The notes below the pieces were generated by a model. It was not told the origin of the DNA. It searched no databases and worked only from the letters and a program-made list of their open reading frames with translations. Shown in pieces: positions 40,506 to 50,560 of a stretch of 64,000 nucleotides of DNA (positions are counted from its first letter, which is position 1; each line of letters opens with the position of its first letter). Origin of the DNA: Brucella daejeonensis (lineage in GTDB: Bacteria > Pseudomonadota > Alphaproteobacteria > Rhizobiales > Rhizobiaceae); the NCBI RefSeq assembly GCF_014199265.1, contig NZ_JACIJG010000004.1, positions 124,001 through 188,000 on the forward strand, written 5' to 3'. A program made the position numbers and the translations under genes.

Positions 40506-41272
40506 ATCCTAGGAAGGCCGGAACACGTTCATCCCCAGCGCGCTCCGGCCAGTAGTTCATACCGCCGCCCTTTTGCCCGGCGATATGTCCACGAGTGGTC
40601 CTCACTAAACTAATGGTCCCACGGCGGATGAACACATTAACACGATATACGAGCAATGTATCGCTAATAAACGATCATGTCTTGTGGAGGTTGATGGTCC
40701 CGACCGCATCGCGCGCCGGGGGTACGCGTTGCCTGAGAACGCGATGCGGCGGTACCTGCCGTTTGCGGCAGGCCCGCTATACATGTGGGGATGCGGCAAC
40801 CAATCGGCAATCAGATTTGTGGTTGCACATTACGATTAATGGTTCGCAATCGTGCGAACCTCCTAACACATCCTCTGGCGGCTCGTCGCAAGCTTCCAGA
40901 GGGTACCGGCGAAGCCCGGCACAGTTTGGACGTCGCGGCGATTGGGCGCGAACTGTGGTGCATTGCTTGCCGTCCCGAGCGGCAAGACGGGAAGCGCGTA
41001 AGCGCCCCCATTCCCGGCGGCCTTACCATCCGTTCGGCGGACCAAAACACGAGGAGTCGAAAAAGCCCCTTGGCCTTCGGGCCGAGGGGCAACAAGAAAA
41101 AGGACGGCGTTATGCCCGGCACCACCCGTAAGCCGCCGTCCTCCGTACTAGCCAAGGACACGAGGAGACTAAAAGCCACCAACCTTGGCGTTTCTTCCGG
41201 GTACCACCCCGGCAACCGGCATATGGCCTTCACCACGCCATGTGTCAATCGCCACCAAAACGAGGAATGACT
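40506..41272. other. Long non-coding or weakly coding region with hairpins
   Basis: About 765 bases. No convincing gene is seen. A frame (ATG near 40839, to 41270) stays open, but its product is not protein-like in composition and spans several hairpins. Structures: CCTGCCG/CGGCAGG (40755-40772) and an array of five at 41065-41244: an 11-bp TTCG-loop hairpin (41065-41090), GGACGGCG/CGCCGTCC (41102-41141), GCCAAGG/CCTTGGC (41151-41189), CCGGG/CCCGG (41197-41212) and CATATGGC/GCCATGTG (41220-41244). Several loops contain CCACC or ACCAC words and two ACACGAGGAG sites lie within. Confidence 0.5.
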
Positions 41273-41905
41273 ATGAAGAACGAACAAAAAAAGCAGACCA
41301 TCCAAGACCTGATTGCCAAGATCATCGCGCTTGACCCAGTTGATGGATATCGAACGTATAAGGAATGGATGGGTGGAAAGTTGACGTTTACGGCTGAGCC
41401 CGAGGCCGACGATGGGGCCGACGCCAATCTAAAGCCCTTCGAGACGGATGAATTCGGCGGTGTCCATATGAGGAATGCTGAGGTGAATTATGAGGCCATC
41501 AACAAGGGGGTTGGCGAACTCATGCAGTTCCTGGATCCGAGAATCGGCACGCTCCGGAATGAAATCTTGCGCATGTCAGCTAAGACCAACGGCGAGCATG
41601 CGACTCACGTATCGATGAATTTCTATGTTGGCGAACCGCGATTGATGGTCGAGCCAACCGAAGTGCCACTGTTTGACCCGCGCAAGCACATTGGTGAAAC
41701 GTTCTCCAAAGCCTGCGAAAGTTGGACTGAAAGCATCGCCGAGGCGACAGGTCCGCGATCGGATTTGGCAAAAACTATCGAGCATCTAACGGTTTGTCTC
41801 GATTCAGAAGAGCTTTACGACGATCTGGTGAAAAGCCCGGAATTCAAGTCAGTAATTCTAGACGCGCTCTATCACAGTCCGCGTACCGTGCATATCAAGC
41901 TGTAA
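41273..41905 (+). CDS. Hypothetical phage protein
   Basis: 210 residues, soluble, acidic, helical first part and a beta-containing second part. No family recognised. The ATG at 41273 is preferred because GAGGA lies 6 bases upstream; the ATG at 41267 is too close to it. It is the last gene before attR and in the circular phage would be the gene just before int. Confidence 0.58.
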   Translation: MKNEQKKQTIQDLIAKIIALDPVDGYRTYKEWMGGKLTFTAEPEADDGADANLKPFETDEFGGVHMRNAEVNYEAINKGVGELMQFLDPRIGTLRNEILRMSAKTNGEHATHVSMNFYVGEPRLMVEPTEVPLFDPRKHIGETFSKACESWTESIAEATGPRSDLAKTIEHLTVCLDSEELYDDLVKSPEFKSVILDALYHSPRTVHIKL

Positions 41906-41959
41906 AGAAATGCCCCGCCTGCCAAGCCGGTGGGGCGGGATGAAGCCAAGGTCAATCTC

Positions 41960-41991
41960 TGGCTATAGTGTGGCTATTTCTAAAATAGCCA
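41960..41991. promoter_or_regulatory. Putative integrase arm-type sites, right arm
   Basis: TGGCTAT at 41960-41966 and 41971-41977 and inverted at 41985-41991, matching the copies inside the left end. Confidence 0.5.
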
Positions 41992-41993
41992 GT

Positions 41994-42104
<111 letters not shown>

Positions 42105-42199
42105 AGCCGGAGACAGCCCTAGATTATAACGACTTGGCACGCAAGGGATAATTTCTCGAAACTGGAAAATTACACATGCATTCTTTCATTGACGCGGCA

Positions 42200-42520
42200 T
42201 CAGCCGCGAGGCGCGAACAGGATGATGCATGTGCCCGCCAGAGCCGTGCACGCGCCCACAATGTCCCAGCGATCCGGGCGCGCGCCTTCGGCAAACCAGA
42301 TCCAAAAAATGGAGGCGATGATATAGATGCCGCCATAGGCTGCATAGGCGCGGCCCGCGACGTTGCTTTCAATCAGCGTCAGAAGATAGGCAAACAGCGC
42401 GAGGCTGACCGTGCCGGGCACAAGCCACAACGGCGATTTGTCGAGTTTGAGCCATGCCCAGAAAGTGAAGCATCCGGCGATTTCAAAGAGGGCGGCAGCG
42501 CCGTAGATCGCGAACTGCAA
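42200..42520 (-). CDS. ynfA: YnfA/UPF0060 family membrane protein
   Basis: 106 residues with four transmembrane helices ([20 protein letters not shown] is the signature). The family is SMR-like and of uncertain function. A TTG start at 42520 with AAGGGAG 8 bases upstream gives the normal family length; a TTG at 42559 would extend 39 bases further into the upstream gene. It overlaps the O-antigen-ligase-like gene by 38 bases. Confidence 0.85.
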   Translation of the reverse strand: MQFAIYGAAALFEIAGCFTFWAWLKLDKSPLWLVPGTVSLALFAYLLTLIESNVAGRAYAAYGGIYIIASIFWIWFAEGARPDRWDIVGACTALAGTCIILFAPRG

Positions 42521-43823
42521 GAAGATTGCTCCCTTGAGCGGTTTCTGTGTCCGTCCCAAGCCGGAACGAACGCGAAAGCTGGTATCTGTATTCCAGCCCC
42601 GCGCAACCCCAGATGATACCGAAAAGCAGATAAAAATGTCGCCAGTGATCGGTGTCGATCACATTGCCGATCAGGACATGGCCGAGATAGGTCGCATAGG
42701 CGACAAGCAGGAATGGCTGCCACGGGCGGTTGCGAAAGATCAGTTTGATGCCGATGCCAAGTGTGAGAAAGGTCAGCGCTACAAAGGCGATGAAACCGAT
42801 CCAGCCATAATCGAGCGCGGCCTTGAGCCAGATATTATGCGTGTCTTCGCCGAACATCGGACCGAATTCCAGCGGCCCGATCCCCAGCGGATGTTGGGCG
42901 GCAAGGATCATCCCCAGCCAGTGGCGTGCGAAGCGCCCGAGTCTCGCGCTGTCGTAGCTTTGTTCCAGACGCGCGCGCTCCACAAAGAAATCTCCCACGC
43001 CGGGAATTTGCAGCAGGATCGCGATCGCAAGGACGACGGTCACGACGGCAAGAAGCCCGATGCCGATAAGCCGGAGCCGGAAGCGGTTGCTGTCGCTTTG
43101 CAGGAAGAGAACGCCGGACAGGACCGCGAAAGAGAGTGGAACCATGGCCCATGCTGCGCGTGAAAAGGATACGAGAACGCCGATGGCAAGCAGGCAGCAG
43201 AGCGGCAGGTAGACAACGAGATCGCGCAGGCCACCGCGCAGGACGCGGTAGAGCGTCCATGTAAGCGGCAATATCAGGAAAGGGCCGTAGACGTTCGGGT
43301 CCTGGAACGCGCCTTGCGCGCGCCCGTAGCGTGTGAAGATCTCCGCGCCTGGAACAAGGCCGAGATAGCCGGCAATGCCCAGGAGAGCCGAAAGCAATCC
43401 CACCAGAAGATAGGCGTTGAAGATCGTTCCGAGGCGTCGGTAGTCGCCCTCGATGGCTGCTGCGTAGAATACCGAGGTGAAAGCCAGAAACAGCGACACA
43501 GCGATATAAAGCGGCGCCTTTTTCATGTCCGCCATCTGCATGATGGAGATGAGACCGCCGAAATTGAACACGGTCAGCAGGGCCAGAAGCACGAGGCTGG
43601 TGCGGGTCAGCCGCAGCCCGAACAGCAATGCCAGCGCGATCAGGCCAACCATGTAGATTTCATAGGGCGCCGGTTCGCTCATCACGAAGCCGAGCAGGAA
43701 GACGCCGAAACCGATTGCGGCATTGGCTATCAGGCGGTTGAGCGCACGTCTGCGCGCCGCCTCCGCTGGCAGTCTTGCGGCCACGGATGGATTACCGTCA
43801 AGCCTTTGCGCCACGGTGGTCAA
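42483..43823 (-). CDS. O-antigen ligase/polymerase-like protein
   Basis: 446 residues, about 10-12 transmembrane helices, with the Wzy_C region in the middle ([39 protein letters not shown]). Such proteins polymerise or ligate exported polysaccharide repeat units on the periplasmic side. The TTG start overlaps the stop of the upstream transferase gene (TTGA), so translation is coupled. Whether it is a polymerase or ligase cannot be decided from sequence. Confidence 0.85.
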   Translation of the reverse strand: MTTVAQRLDGNPSVAARLPAEAARRRALNRLIANAAIGFGVFLLGFVMSEPAPYEIYMVGLIALALLFGLRLTRTSLVLLALLTVFNFGGLISIMQMADMKKAPLYIAVSLFLAFTSVFYAAAIEGDYRRLGTIFNAYLLVGLLSALLGIAGYLGLVPGAEIFTRYGRAQGAFQDPNVYGPFLILPLTWTLYRVLRGGLRDLVVYLPLCCLLAIGVLVSFSRAAWAMVPLSFAVLSGVLFLQSDSNRFRLRLIGIGLLAVVTVVLAIAILLQIPGVGDFFVERARLEQSYDSARLGRFARHWLGMILAAQHPLGIGPLEFGPMFGEDTHNIWLKAALDYGWIGFIAFVALTFLTLGIGIKLIFRNRPWQPFLLVAYATYLGHVLIGNVIDTDHWRHFYLLFGIIWGCAGLEYRYQLSRSFRLGTDTETAQGSNLLAVRDLRRCRPL

Positions 43824-45382
43824 TAGGCGTTTTCCGTATCGAGAAGCCGTATCGGCGTCAGGAACAGGATCTTGAGATCGAACCAGAGCGACCAGTTTTC
43901 GATGTAATAGAGATCGAATTCCGTACGCATACGAATCTTGTTCTCATTGTCGATCTCGCCGCGCCAGCCATTGATTTGCGCCCAGCCCGTCACGCCTGGC
44001 TTGACGCGGTGGCGCGCGAAATAGCCGTCCACCACCTCATTATAGAGGACATTGTGCGAATGCGCCGCGACCGCATGGGGGCGGGGTCCGACGAGCGACA
44101 GCGACCCGGCCAGAACGTTGAAGAACTGCGGCAGCTCGTCGATGGAGGCCTTGCGAATGAAACGGCCGACGCGCGTGACGCGCGGATCGTTCTTGGTCAC
44201 GGCCTGTCTGGCGGTCGGGTCGCACATCTCGGTATACATCGAGCGGAACTTCCAGACATTGATGATCTCGTTGTTGAAGCCGTGCCGCTTCTGCCTGAAG
44301 ATCACCGGCCCTTTGCTGTCGAGCTTGATGGCGATGGCCGTCGCCAGCATCACCGGCGAGAGCAGAATGATCGCCAGAATGCTGAAGGCAACGTCGAAAA
44401 TGCGCTTGGCGACGGAATCCCAGTCATTGAGCGGCTTGTCGAAAATATCCAGCATCGGCACCGAGCCGACATAGGAATAGGCGCGCGGACGGAACCGAAG
44501 GTGGTTGTTGAGCGCCGACAGGCGGATATCCACCGGCAACACCCACAGTTTCTTCAATAGCGCTAGCACGCGGGCCTCGGCGCTGATCGGCAGGGAGACG
44601 ATCAGCATGTCGATGCGGGCGATACGGGCAAATTCGATCAGTTCGTTGATATTGCCGAGCTTGGGGTAGCCCGCGACGATAGGGGGCGATCGCTTGTCGT
44701 CACGATCGTCGAAAATACCGCAGATGCGGATGTCGTTGTCGGCCTGCTGCTCCAGCGAGCGGATGAGCGTCTCGGCATTGGGACCGCCGCCGACGATCAC
44801 GGCGCGGCGCTCCATCGTGCCGTTGCGCGCCCAGCGCCTGATCTTCCACGACATGAAAAGGCGCGAAATCAAAAGCAGCGCAAAGGCGCTCACCGCCCAG
44901 AACAGGAACCAGCCGCGCGAGAAATCGGCCGAGGTTTTCAGAAGAAAACCGGCAATCGCAAGGATGCCCAACACCGCGCCCCAGCTCACGATGAGACGCC
45001 GCAAATGCCGGGTCGGGCTGCGCAGCACGTTGATCTGGTATCCGTCATTGACTTCCATCAGCAGCACGAACAGCGCGCCACCGGCAACAATGATGAGCGG
45101 ATAATAGAAAACGAGATGGGTGCGGATGCCGATGTAAAACAGGAAACTGACAATGCCGGTGAGGAACACAAGCCCGAATTCCACCATGCGCATGACGCCG
45201 CTCAACATCAACGGCGAGAACGTGTCGTGCCGGAATTGTTCGGCCATGCGCCGCGCCAGCGGGCCAAGCTCTACCGGACCCTGCGGCCTGACATTTTGCC
45301 CTGAATCGGGCCCCGAAGCCGAATTGTTATCGGCTTCCATGGCTTTTCGCCCAAAAGGAGAAAGCGCACCGTTATCTCTCAC
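43820..45382 (-). CDS. Undecaprenyl-phosphate glycosyl-1-phosphate transferase (WbaP/WcaJ type)
   Basis: 520 residues. Four N-terminal transmembrane helices, a CoA-binding-like Rossmann domain (RRAVIVGGGPNAETLIRSLE) and the C-terminal bacterial sugar transferase domain (VAKRIFDVAFSILAIILLSP; FRQKRHGFNNE; PGVTGWAQINGWRGE; YYIENWSLWFDLKILFLT). It transfers the first sugar phosphate to undecaprenyl phosphate and so starts the exopolysaccharide. GTG at 45382 with AGGGG upstream is preferred; ATG at 45340 is possible. Confidence 0.9.
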   Translation of the reverse strand: MRDNGALSPFGRKAMEADNNSASGPDSGQNVRPQGPVELGPLARRMAEQFRHDTFSPLMLSGVMRMVEFGLVFLTGIVSFLFYIGIRTHLVFYYPLIIVAGGALFVLLMEVNDGYQINVLRSPTRHLRRLIVSWGAVLGILAIAGFLLKTSADFSRGWFLFWAVSAFALLLISRLFMSWKIRRWARNGTMERRAVIVGGGPNAETLIRSLEQQADNDIRICGIFDDRDDKRSPPIVAGYPKLGNINELIEFARIARIDMLIVSLPISAEARVLALLKKLWVLPVDIRLSALNNHLRFRPRAYSYVGSVPMLDIFDKPLNDWDSVAKRIFDVAFSILAIILLSPVMLATAIAIKLDSKGPVIFRQKRHGFNNEIINVWKFRSMYTEMCDPTARQAVTKNDPRVTRVGRFIRKASIDELPQFFNVLAGSLSLVGPRPHAVAAHSHNVLYNEVVDGYFARHRVKPGVTGWAQINGWRGEIDNENKIRMRTEFDLYYIENWSLWFDLKILFLTPIRLLDTENAY

Positions 45383-45770
45383 GATATTGCCCCTGACCGT
45401 AGAATGACCGCGCTGTTACTAAACCGGGAGTTCTAAGCAGAATATAAACGCCGCATGACTAGCTTCGGACTTAGGTAAACGCTCGATTAAATGCCCGGAT
45501 GGAGATTTGTATAATTAGAGACTTCTAAAATAAAAGCCGTCGTTGTTATTATTATAACATTGACCGCAGGAATCGAGGCCAATTTGTTGGTCCGGCCATG
45601 CGTCCGCCGTTGCGTCAGCTGCCTTTGGGGGCGCCAACCAAGCCTTAAATGCAAGGCCGCAGTTGTTTCTCAACGATTTGAGGCTCATGCGCCAAGGTTT
45701 TCGGGCGCAAAACCGTTTCACACTTTTGCTGGAAATGCTCTATGGTCCGCGAAACGAGATGTCCAGAACG
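45383..45770. other. Intergenic region between transferase and VOC genes
   Basis: About 390 bases between divergent genes. No gene is seen. An AT-rich part (about 45500-45560) should contain promoters for both directions. Confidence 0.5.
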
Positions 45771-46208
45771 ATGAAACTCGCTCATATTAATCTTGTAGCG
45801 CGTGATGCGGAAGCACTTGCAGCGTTCTACATGAATGTCATGAAATGCGAATTGCTTCGCGCACCCAGGGTGCTGTCCGGGGAAAAAGTCTCGCGAGGCA
45901 ACGGTCTTCCGAACTCGCAGATATATTCCATCTGGCTCAGGTTTCCTGCACTTGAACATCCATTTCTTGAAATACATGAACATACGACCACCCATCATCG
46001 CGATCAACCGCAGGTCAATGAGCCGGGCTTCGGGCATCTTTCCTTCCAGATGAACGACATCGAAGACACGCTTTCGAAAATCATCGAGGCCGGTGGAGCG
46101 CAGATCGGCCAGACTACGAATTTCGGGACGTCGGATAAGCCATACCTGATCGCATATGCAAGAGACCCCGAGGGAAACGTCCTTGAGCTAGAACAGACAA
46201 GCGAATGA
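45771..46208 (+). CDS. VOC (glyoxalase/bleomycin-resistance fold) family protein
   Basis: 145 residues in two beta-alpha-beta-beta-beta modules (MKLAHINLVARDAEALAAFY; GHLSFQMNDIEDTLSKIIEA; YARDPEGNVLELEQ). The metal ligands of glyoxalase I (His5, Glu139 and others) are at plausible positions, but the substrate is unknown. Starts at 45771; an in-frame ATG at 45759 is possible. It lies between exopolysaccharide genes but reads in the opposite direction. Confidence 0.85.
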   Translation: MKLAHINLVARDAEALAAFYMNVMKCELLRAPRVLSGEKVSRGNGLPNSQIYSIWLRFPALEHPFLEIHEHTTTHHRDQPQVNEPGFGHLSFQMNDIEDTLSKIIEAGGAQIGQTTNFGTSDKPYLIAYARDPEGNVLELEQTSE

Positions 46209-46294
46209 CCGCTTGCGCCCCGCAAGTTGCAAACTTCGGGCTTCGCTCCTCGATGGGGTATACGCAATCTTCATGCGGCGTCTGCAACCGCAGG

Positions 46295-47461
46295 TCAGTC
46301 GTCGGGAACGATCCGGTCGGGATGGGCTTCGTAATAGATGGTCTCGACCGAATGCGCCATGGAATGCAGGCTGAAGCGCTCGCGCATCCGTGCGGCATCG
46401 GGCATCATGGATCGGAATTTCGCCTCGTCCGCCGCCACCTGCATCATCTTGTCCGCAAGCGCCTGTTCATCCGGTGCCACCAGGGCCGGGGAATTCGGGC
46501 CGAACACTTCGGGAATGCCGCCGACATTGCTCGCGATGACCGGCTTTCCGGCGGCGAGCGCCTCAAGAACGATATAGGGAAAGGCTTCCGCGCGCGACGG
46601 GATCACCATGGTGCGCCCGAGCGTGAAAGCTTCCCGCGCTGCCATTCCGGGCAGAAAGCGGATTTGACCGGTCAGGCCAAGCTCGTCTGCAAGGGCGACG
46701 AAGCCCGGCTTATCCGTTCCGTCTCCCGCCAGCGTTGCGGTGAAAATACGCCGGTCGCGGTCGCGCAGGCGCGCAAGGGCGCGGATCAGAAGGTCGGGGC
46801 CTTTCAGTTCGCGCATCGTGCCGACAAAGAGAAAATCGCTGGCGTCCGGCGCGGTCGCGACCGGCAGAAACTCGTCTTCGGCAAGCCCGTTATAGACGAC
46901 GGCATAAAGCCCGTAGGGCCTGCCCACTTTTTCTTCGTAGAGTCGCTTCTCGAAATTGGAAACGAACATTACGGCATCCGCCATGGGCGCCAGCATCCTT
47001 TCGACCAGAAAGACCGCGCTTCCGCGCCGCGTCTTCCGGTCGAAATGCAGGCTGCCGCCATGCGGCGAATAGATACGGGCTACGCGAGACCTGAAAACCC
47101 GTAAGAGTGAACCGAACAGCCGCGCATGGACGCCGCCCTTGGCGCCATGTCCGTGCAATATGTCCGGTCGCAATTTCCTGATGATGCGGTATGCCTTGAG
47201 CGCCGCCGCCGCGTCGCCGAGGCCGACACGGCGCTGCATGGCAATGCGGTGGAGGCCGAGCGCAAGGCTTGGCCGCAATTCTTCCAGAAGCGCATCTTCG
47301 CGCGCGCCGCCGGTCGTCGCGTCGCAGACGATGCCGACGGCATGTCCGCTTTCCGCCTGCAACCGCGCGAGGTCGCGAACATGGCGGAACAGCCCGCCGG
47401 TCGGCTCGCGGAAGCAGTGGATGATGCGTAATGGGGAGATTTCGGTGTCATCAGCCATCAA
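46295..47461 (-). CDS. Glycosyltransferase, GT4 family
   Basis: 388 residues, GT-B fold. N-terminal Gly-rich loop after IIHCFREPTGGLFRHV; the C-terminal domain has FLFVGTMRELKGPDLLIRAL and the ExxxxxxxE motif in EAFPYIVLEALAAGKPV. It should add a sugar to the lipid-linked repeat unit in the cytoplasm. It begins 6 bases downstream of the Wza-like gene stop, in one operon with it. The donor is unknown. Confidence 0.88.
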   Translation of the reverse strand: MMADDTEISPLRIIHCFREPTGGLFRHVRDLARLQAESGHAVGIVCDATTGGAREDALLEELRPSLALGLHRIAMQRRVGLGDAAAALKAYRIIRKLRPDILHGHGAKGGVHARLFGSLLRVFRSRVARIYSPHGGSLHFDRKTRRGSAVFLVERMLAPMADAVMFVSNFEKRLYEEKVGRPYGLYAVVYNGLAEDEFLPVATAPDASDFLFVGTMRELKGPDLLIRALARLRDRDRRIFTATLAGDGTDKPGFVALADELGLTGQIRFLPGMAAREAFTLGRTMVIPSRAEAFPYIVLEALAAGKPVIASNVGGIPEVFGPNSPALVAPDEQALADKMMQVAADEAKFRSMMPDAARMRERFSLHSMAHSVETIYYEAHPDRIVPDD

Positions 47462-47467
47462 TCGCCA

Positions 47468-48058
47468 TCAGAACAGACGTTCGCGCACATAGATCGTGTC
47501 GCCCGGCAGGATGGGGCCGGAGATCAGCACGCGTCCGGTCAGAACCTTGCCGTTGAACTGGCGGGTGATGTCCACATTCTCCTGGCTGGCGCGTGGAGAG
47601 AAACCGCCCGCAGCGGCGATGGCCTTTTGTGCAGTCATGCCCGGAACGTAGGAATACTGGCCCGCGGCGCCCACTTCGCCCATCACGAAGATCGGGCGGT
47701 AGCGGTCGATCTCGACGCTTACATCGGGATCGCGCAGATAACCGCCGCGCAGTTTCGACGCGATCAGGCCTTCAAGCTGCTTGGAGGTCTTGCCGCGTGC
47801 CGGAATGCTGCCCACGAGCGGAAAGGCAATATAGCCCGCCTGATCGACATTATAGGTGTTGGTAAGGCTCGACTGTTCGAAAACCGTGATGCGCACGCGG
47901 TCGCCTGCATCCAGCATATAGGGCTGGTTCAGCGCCTCGTGGAATGCGGGCGGAGCAGGGCGATAGCTGGAGCAGGCCGAAAGCGTCATCGCGGCAAGGC
48001 CGAGCGCCACGAGCAATGCGTGGCCTTTGCGCCTGGTCTGAATTGTCTTTGCCGTCAT
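47468..48058 (-). CDS. Polysaccharide export lipoprotein (Wza-like)
   Basis: 196 residues. A lipobox LSAC places the acylated Cys at about residue 29. The Poly_export domain (YMLDAGDRVRITVFEQSSLT) and SLBB domain (RPIFVMGEVGAAGQYSYVPG) follow. It should form the outer-membrane exit of the exopolysaccharide, though it is shorter than Wza and lacks the C-terminal alpha-helical barrel segment. ATG at 48058 with GGGGCGGAAG upstream. Divergent from the Wzc-like gene. Confidence 0.9.
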   Translation of the reverse strand: MTAKTIQTRRKGHALLVALGLAAMTLSACSSYRPAPPAFHEALNQPYMLDAGDRVRITVFEQSSLTNTYNVDQAGYIAFPLVGSIPARGKTSKQLEGLIASKLRGGYLRDPDVSVEIDRYRPIFVMGEVGAAGQYSYVPGMTAQKAIAAAGGFSPRASQENVDITRQFNGKVLTGRVLISGPILPGDTIYVRERLF

Positions 48059-48354
48059 CTTCCGCCCCGGTTTTTCCGAAAAGCATTTGCCCCACGACCG
48101 CAATCAGCGCCGGTATCGGCGCATCGATTACGAGTATCGATTGCAAGCGTTATCGATTGATTAGGGTTAATGGCTGGTAAAGAAGACAGGGTCAGGCGGA
48201 AAAACTTTACAGCTTATCCGCCAAATGCGGGCTTAACCCTCTGGTTACCTTGTTCCTTTACGGTTCGGACAGGAATCGGGGGTGTCTACCCCACGCGGGC
48301 GGGAGCGAGCGATCACGCGCCAGGCGCACTCGCGAAGTCCATGGAGCACGGGGA
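48059..48354. promoter_or_regulatory. Divergent promoter region of the export genes, with ATCGATT repeats
   Basis: About 295 bases without a gene. Three direct copies of ATCGATT start at 48123, 48136 and 48152. They may be regulator-binding sites for the two divergent export operons. Confidence 0.45.
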
Positions 48355-50505
48355 ATGGCAGAAGACGGTCCGTTATCAAGGGATGCAGATATCGATATCG
48401 GCGCGCTGTTTTCGAGCTTGCGCCGTCACTGGCTGTTAATTGTCGTCGGCGCGCTTGTCATGGCGGCGCTGGCATGGGCCATCTGCCTGCTGGTGACGCC
48501 GGATTATCGTGCCGAAAGCCGCATCCTGATCGAAGCCCGCGAATCCGTCTATACCCGTCCCAATGGCGAAACGGCGTCGGAGCGTCCCGTTTTCGACCCG
48601 GAAGCCATCAAGAGCCAGGTGGAGGTGTTCACCTCCGGCGATCTGCTGAAGAAGGTTTCCGACGAACTCGGCCTGACGAGCGACGAGGCGTTCACGACAA
48701 CGGACGTGAAGCCCTGGACCCGCGTTCTCATCCTGTTGGGAATGCGGACCGATCCGGCGCAACTGACGCCCGAAGAGCGCGTTCTGCAAAAGCTGCGCAA
48801 GAACCTTCAGGTTTTCGCCGTTACCGGCTCCCGCGTCATTTCCGTCCAGTACAGGTCGGCCAATCCCAAAACGGCTGCGCGTGTCGCCGATGCGGTCGCC
48901 AACCAGTATATTGCCTTCCAGCGCGCCGCCAAGCTGGAGTCGAACGACGACGCCACCGGCTGGCTTGCGCCGGAGATTGACGATCTGCGCAATCGCGTCC
49001 GCGACGCGGAAAAGAAGGTTGCGGATTATCGCGCCGCGCGCGGGCTCCTGACCGGGCAGAGCAACAGCACGATTGCAACCCAGCAGCTTTCGGAAGTCTC
49101 GACCGAGCTTACCCGCGTTCGCACAGGCCGCGCTTCGGCGGAAGCGAAGGCGGAGAGCATTCGCAAGGCGTTCGCCTCCGGCGCGTCCATCGACACGCTG
49201 CCGGACGTTATCGCTTCCGGCATGATGCAACGTCTTGCCGAACGCCGCATCCAGCTCAACGCGCAGATTGCCGATCTTTCGACGACGTTGCTCGAAGGTC
49301 ATCCGCGCATCAAGGCGCTGCGTTCACAGCTTGCCGACCTCGACCGGCAGATCGGGATCGAGGGCCGCAAGCTTGTGGCGAGCCTCGACAACGAAGTCTC
49401 CGCGGCAAGGCTGCGCGAAGAGGAACTCAACCGCGAACTCAACCGCGTCAAGGCGCAGGCCGCGCAGGCGGGCGATCAGGAAGTTGAATTGCGGGCGCTG
49501 GAGCGCGAGGCGGCGGCACAGCGCCAGCTTCTGGAAACCTATCTCACGCGCTATCGCGAGGCGGCATCGCGCGTGGACCGCAATTATGTGCCGGTCGATG
49601 CGCGCATCTTCGCTTCCGCCGAAGTGCCCGCCGTGCCTTATTATCCGCTGGTCCTGCCTGTGGTCAGCGCGACCTTCGCCGCCGGTCTGCTGCTCCTGTC
49701 GATTTTCGTGCTGCTGCGCGAACTGTTCAGCGGGCGCGCTTTCGTGACTGCGGACGGGCACAGGGCTGAAGCGGTCGAGGAGATCGAAATGCCTGTCATC
49801 GTCGCCGCCACCGAAGCTGCCGCCGAACCGCCATCCGGGGAAACGGTCGCGCCGCCGCGCCGTTCATGGACCATGCCCTTCGTCACCAGACCGTCGGTTT
49901 CCGGCGAGAGAAAACCCGCCGGGGAATCTCCCATGGCCAAACAACGCAATCCCAACGGCGTCGAAGCCGTGGCGGATCAGCTTGCCGGTGGCACGCTGAA
50001 GCGTGTCGTGGTCGTGTCCCCGGAGGGCGACGCAGCGTCGGCGGGAACCGTGCGCCTGCTGCGCGAACTGGCCGACCGGGGCAAGCGGGTCATTCTGGTG
50101 GACATGACTGCCCACGGCACGGTCGGGCTTGCCATGCTGGACGGCGCGGAACTGCCGGGCATCACCGAACTTCTGGCTGGCGCGCGCCGCTTCAACGAGG
50201 TCATCCACAGCGACCGCTTCTCGCAAGCCCATATCGTTCCGCTCGGCAAGGCCGACCCGGAAATCGCCATGCGTTCCGCCGACCGCCTGCCGCTCATTCT
50301 CGATGCGCTGGAAACCGTCTATGATTTCGTCGTGGTGGAATGCGGCCCATCCTCTTCGGAACAGATCAGGCGCATCGCCGATGGACCTGCTTCGGTTGTG
50401 ATGAGCGTTATCGATCCCGACGAGAGGGGCGTGGCGCTTGCCGCCCTCGATCTCGATCAGGGCGGCTATGAGGACGTTATCATCCTGATGGACGAAACGG
50501 CCTGA
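48355..50505 (+). CDS. Polysaccharide co-polymerase (Wzc/GumC-like) with degenerate kinase domain
   Basis: 716 residues. A Wzz domain with TM1 at about 30-50 (LLIVVGALVMAALAWAICLL), a long periplasmic coiled coil and TM2 at about 425-450. The C-terminal ~160 residues have the fold pattern of a bacterial tyrosine kinase (KRVVVVSPEG..., RGKRVILVDMTAHG), but the Walker A GKT is replaced by GDAASAG (about 557-563) and no terminal Tyr cluster exists. It should set chain length but not autophosphorylate. ATG at 48355; divergent from the Wza-like gene. Confidence 0.88.
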   Translation: MAEDGPLSRDADIDIGALFSSLRRHWLLIVVGALVMAALAWAICLLVTPDYRAESRILIEARESVYTRPNGETASERPVFDPEAIKSQVEVFTSGDLLKKVSDELGLTSDEAFTTTDVKPWTRVLILLGMRTDPAQLTPEERVLQKLRKNLQVFAVTGSRVISVQYRSANPKTAARVADAVANQYIAFQRAAKLESNDDATGWLAPEIDDLRNRVRDAEKKVADYRAARGLLTGQSNSTIATQQLSEVSTELTRVRTGRASAEAKAESIRKAFASGASIDTLPDVIASGMMQRLAERRIQLNAQIADLSTTLLEGHPRIKALRSQLADLDRQIGIEGRKLVASLDNEVSAARLREEELNRELNRVKAQAAQAGDQEVELRALEREAAAQRQLLETYLTRYREAASRVDRNYVPVDARIFASAEVPAVPYYPLVLPVVSATFAAGLLLLSIFVLLRELFSGRAFVTADGHRAEAVEEIEMPVIVAATEAAAEPPSGETVAPPRRSWTMPFVTRPSVSGERKPAGESPMAKQRNPNGVEAVADQLAGGTLKRVVVVSPEGDAASAGTVRLLRELADRGKRVILVDMTAHGTVGLAMLDGAELPGITELLAGARRFNEVIHSDRFSQAHIVPLGKADPEIAMRSADRLPLILDALETVYDFVVVECGPSSSEQIRRIADGPASVVMSVIDPDERGVALAALDLDQGGYEDVIILMDETA

Positions 50506-50560
50506 CCGTCCGAAACCGATTCAGGAACAGTGTTTTAGGCGATATTCCTGAATCGGATTG

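Noticed and set aside
40595-41131. Open plus-strand frame of 178 codons
   Set aside because: Composition is unlike the other genes, it lacks a ribosome-binding site and it spans hairpins; treated as non-coding.
40839-41270. Open plus-strand frame across the hairpin array
   Set aside because: It could be coding, but no family match is recognised, it covers two ACACGAGGAG leader sites and structured repeats, and the ribosome-binding site is poor. Left as an uncertain alternative.
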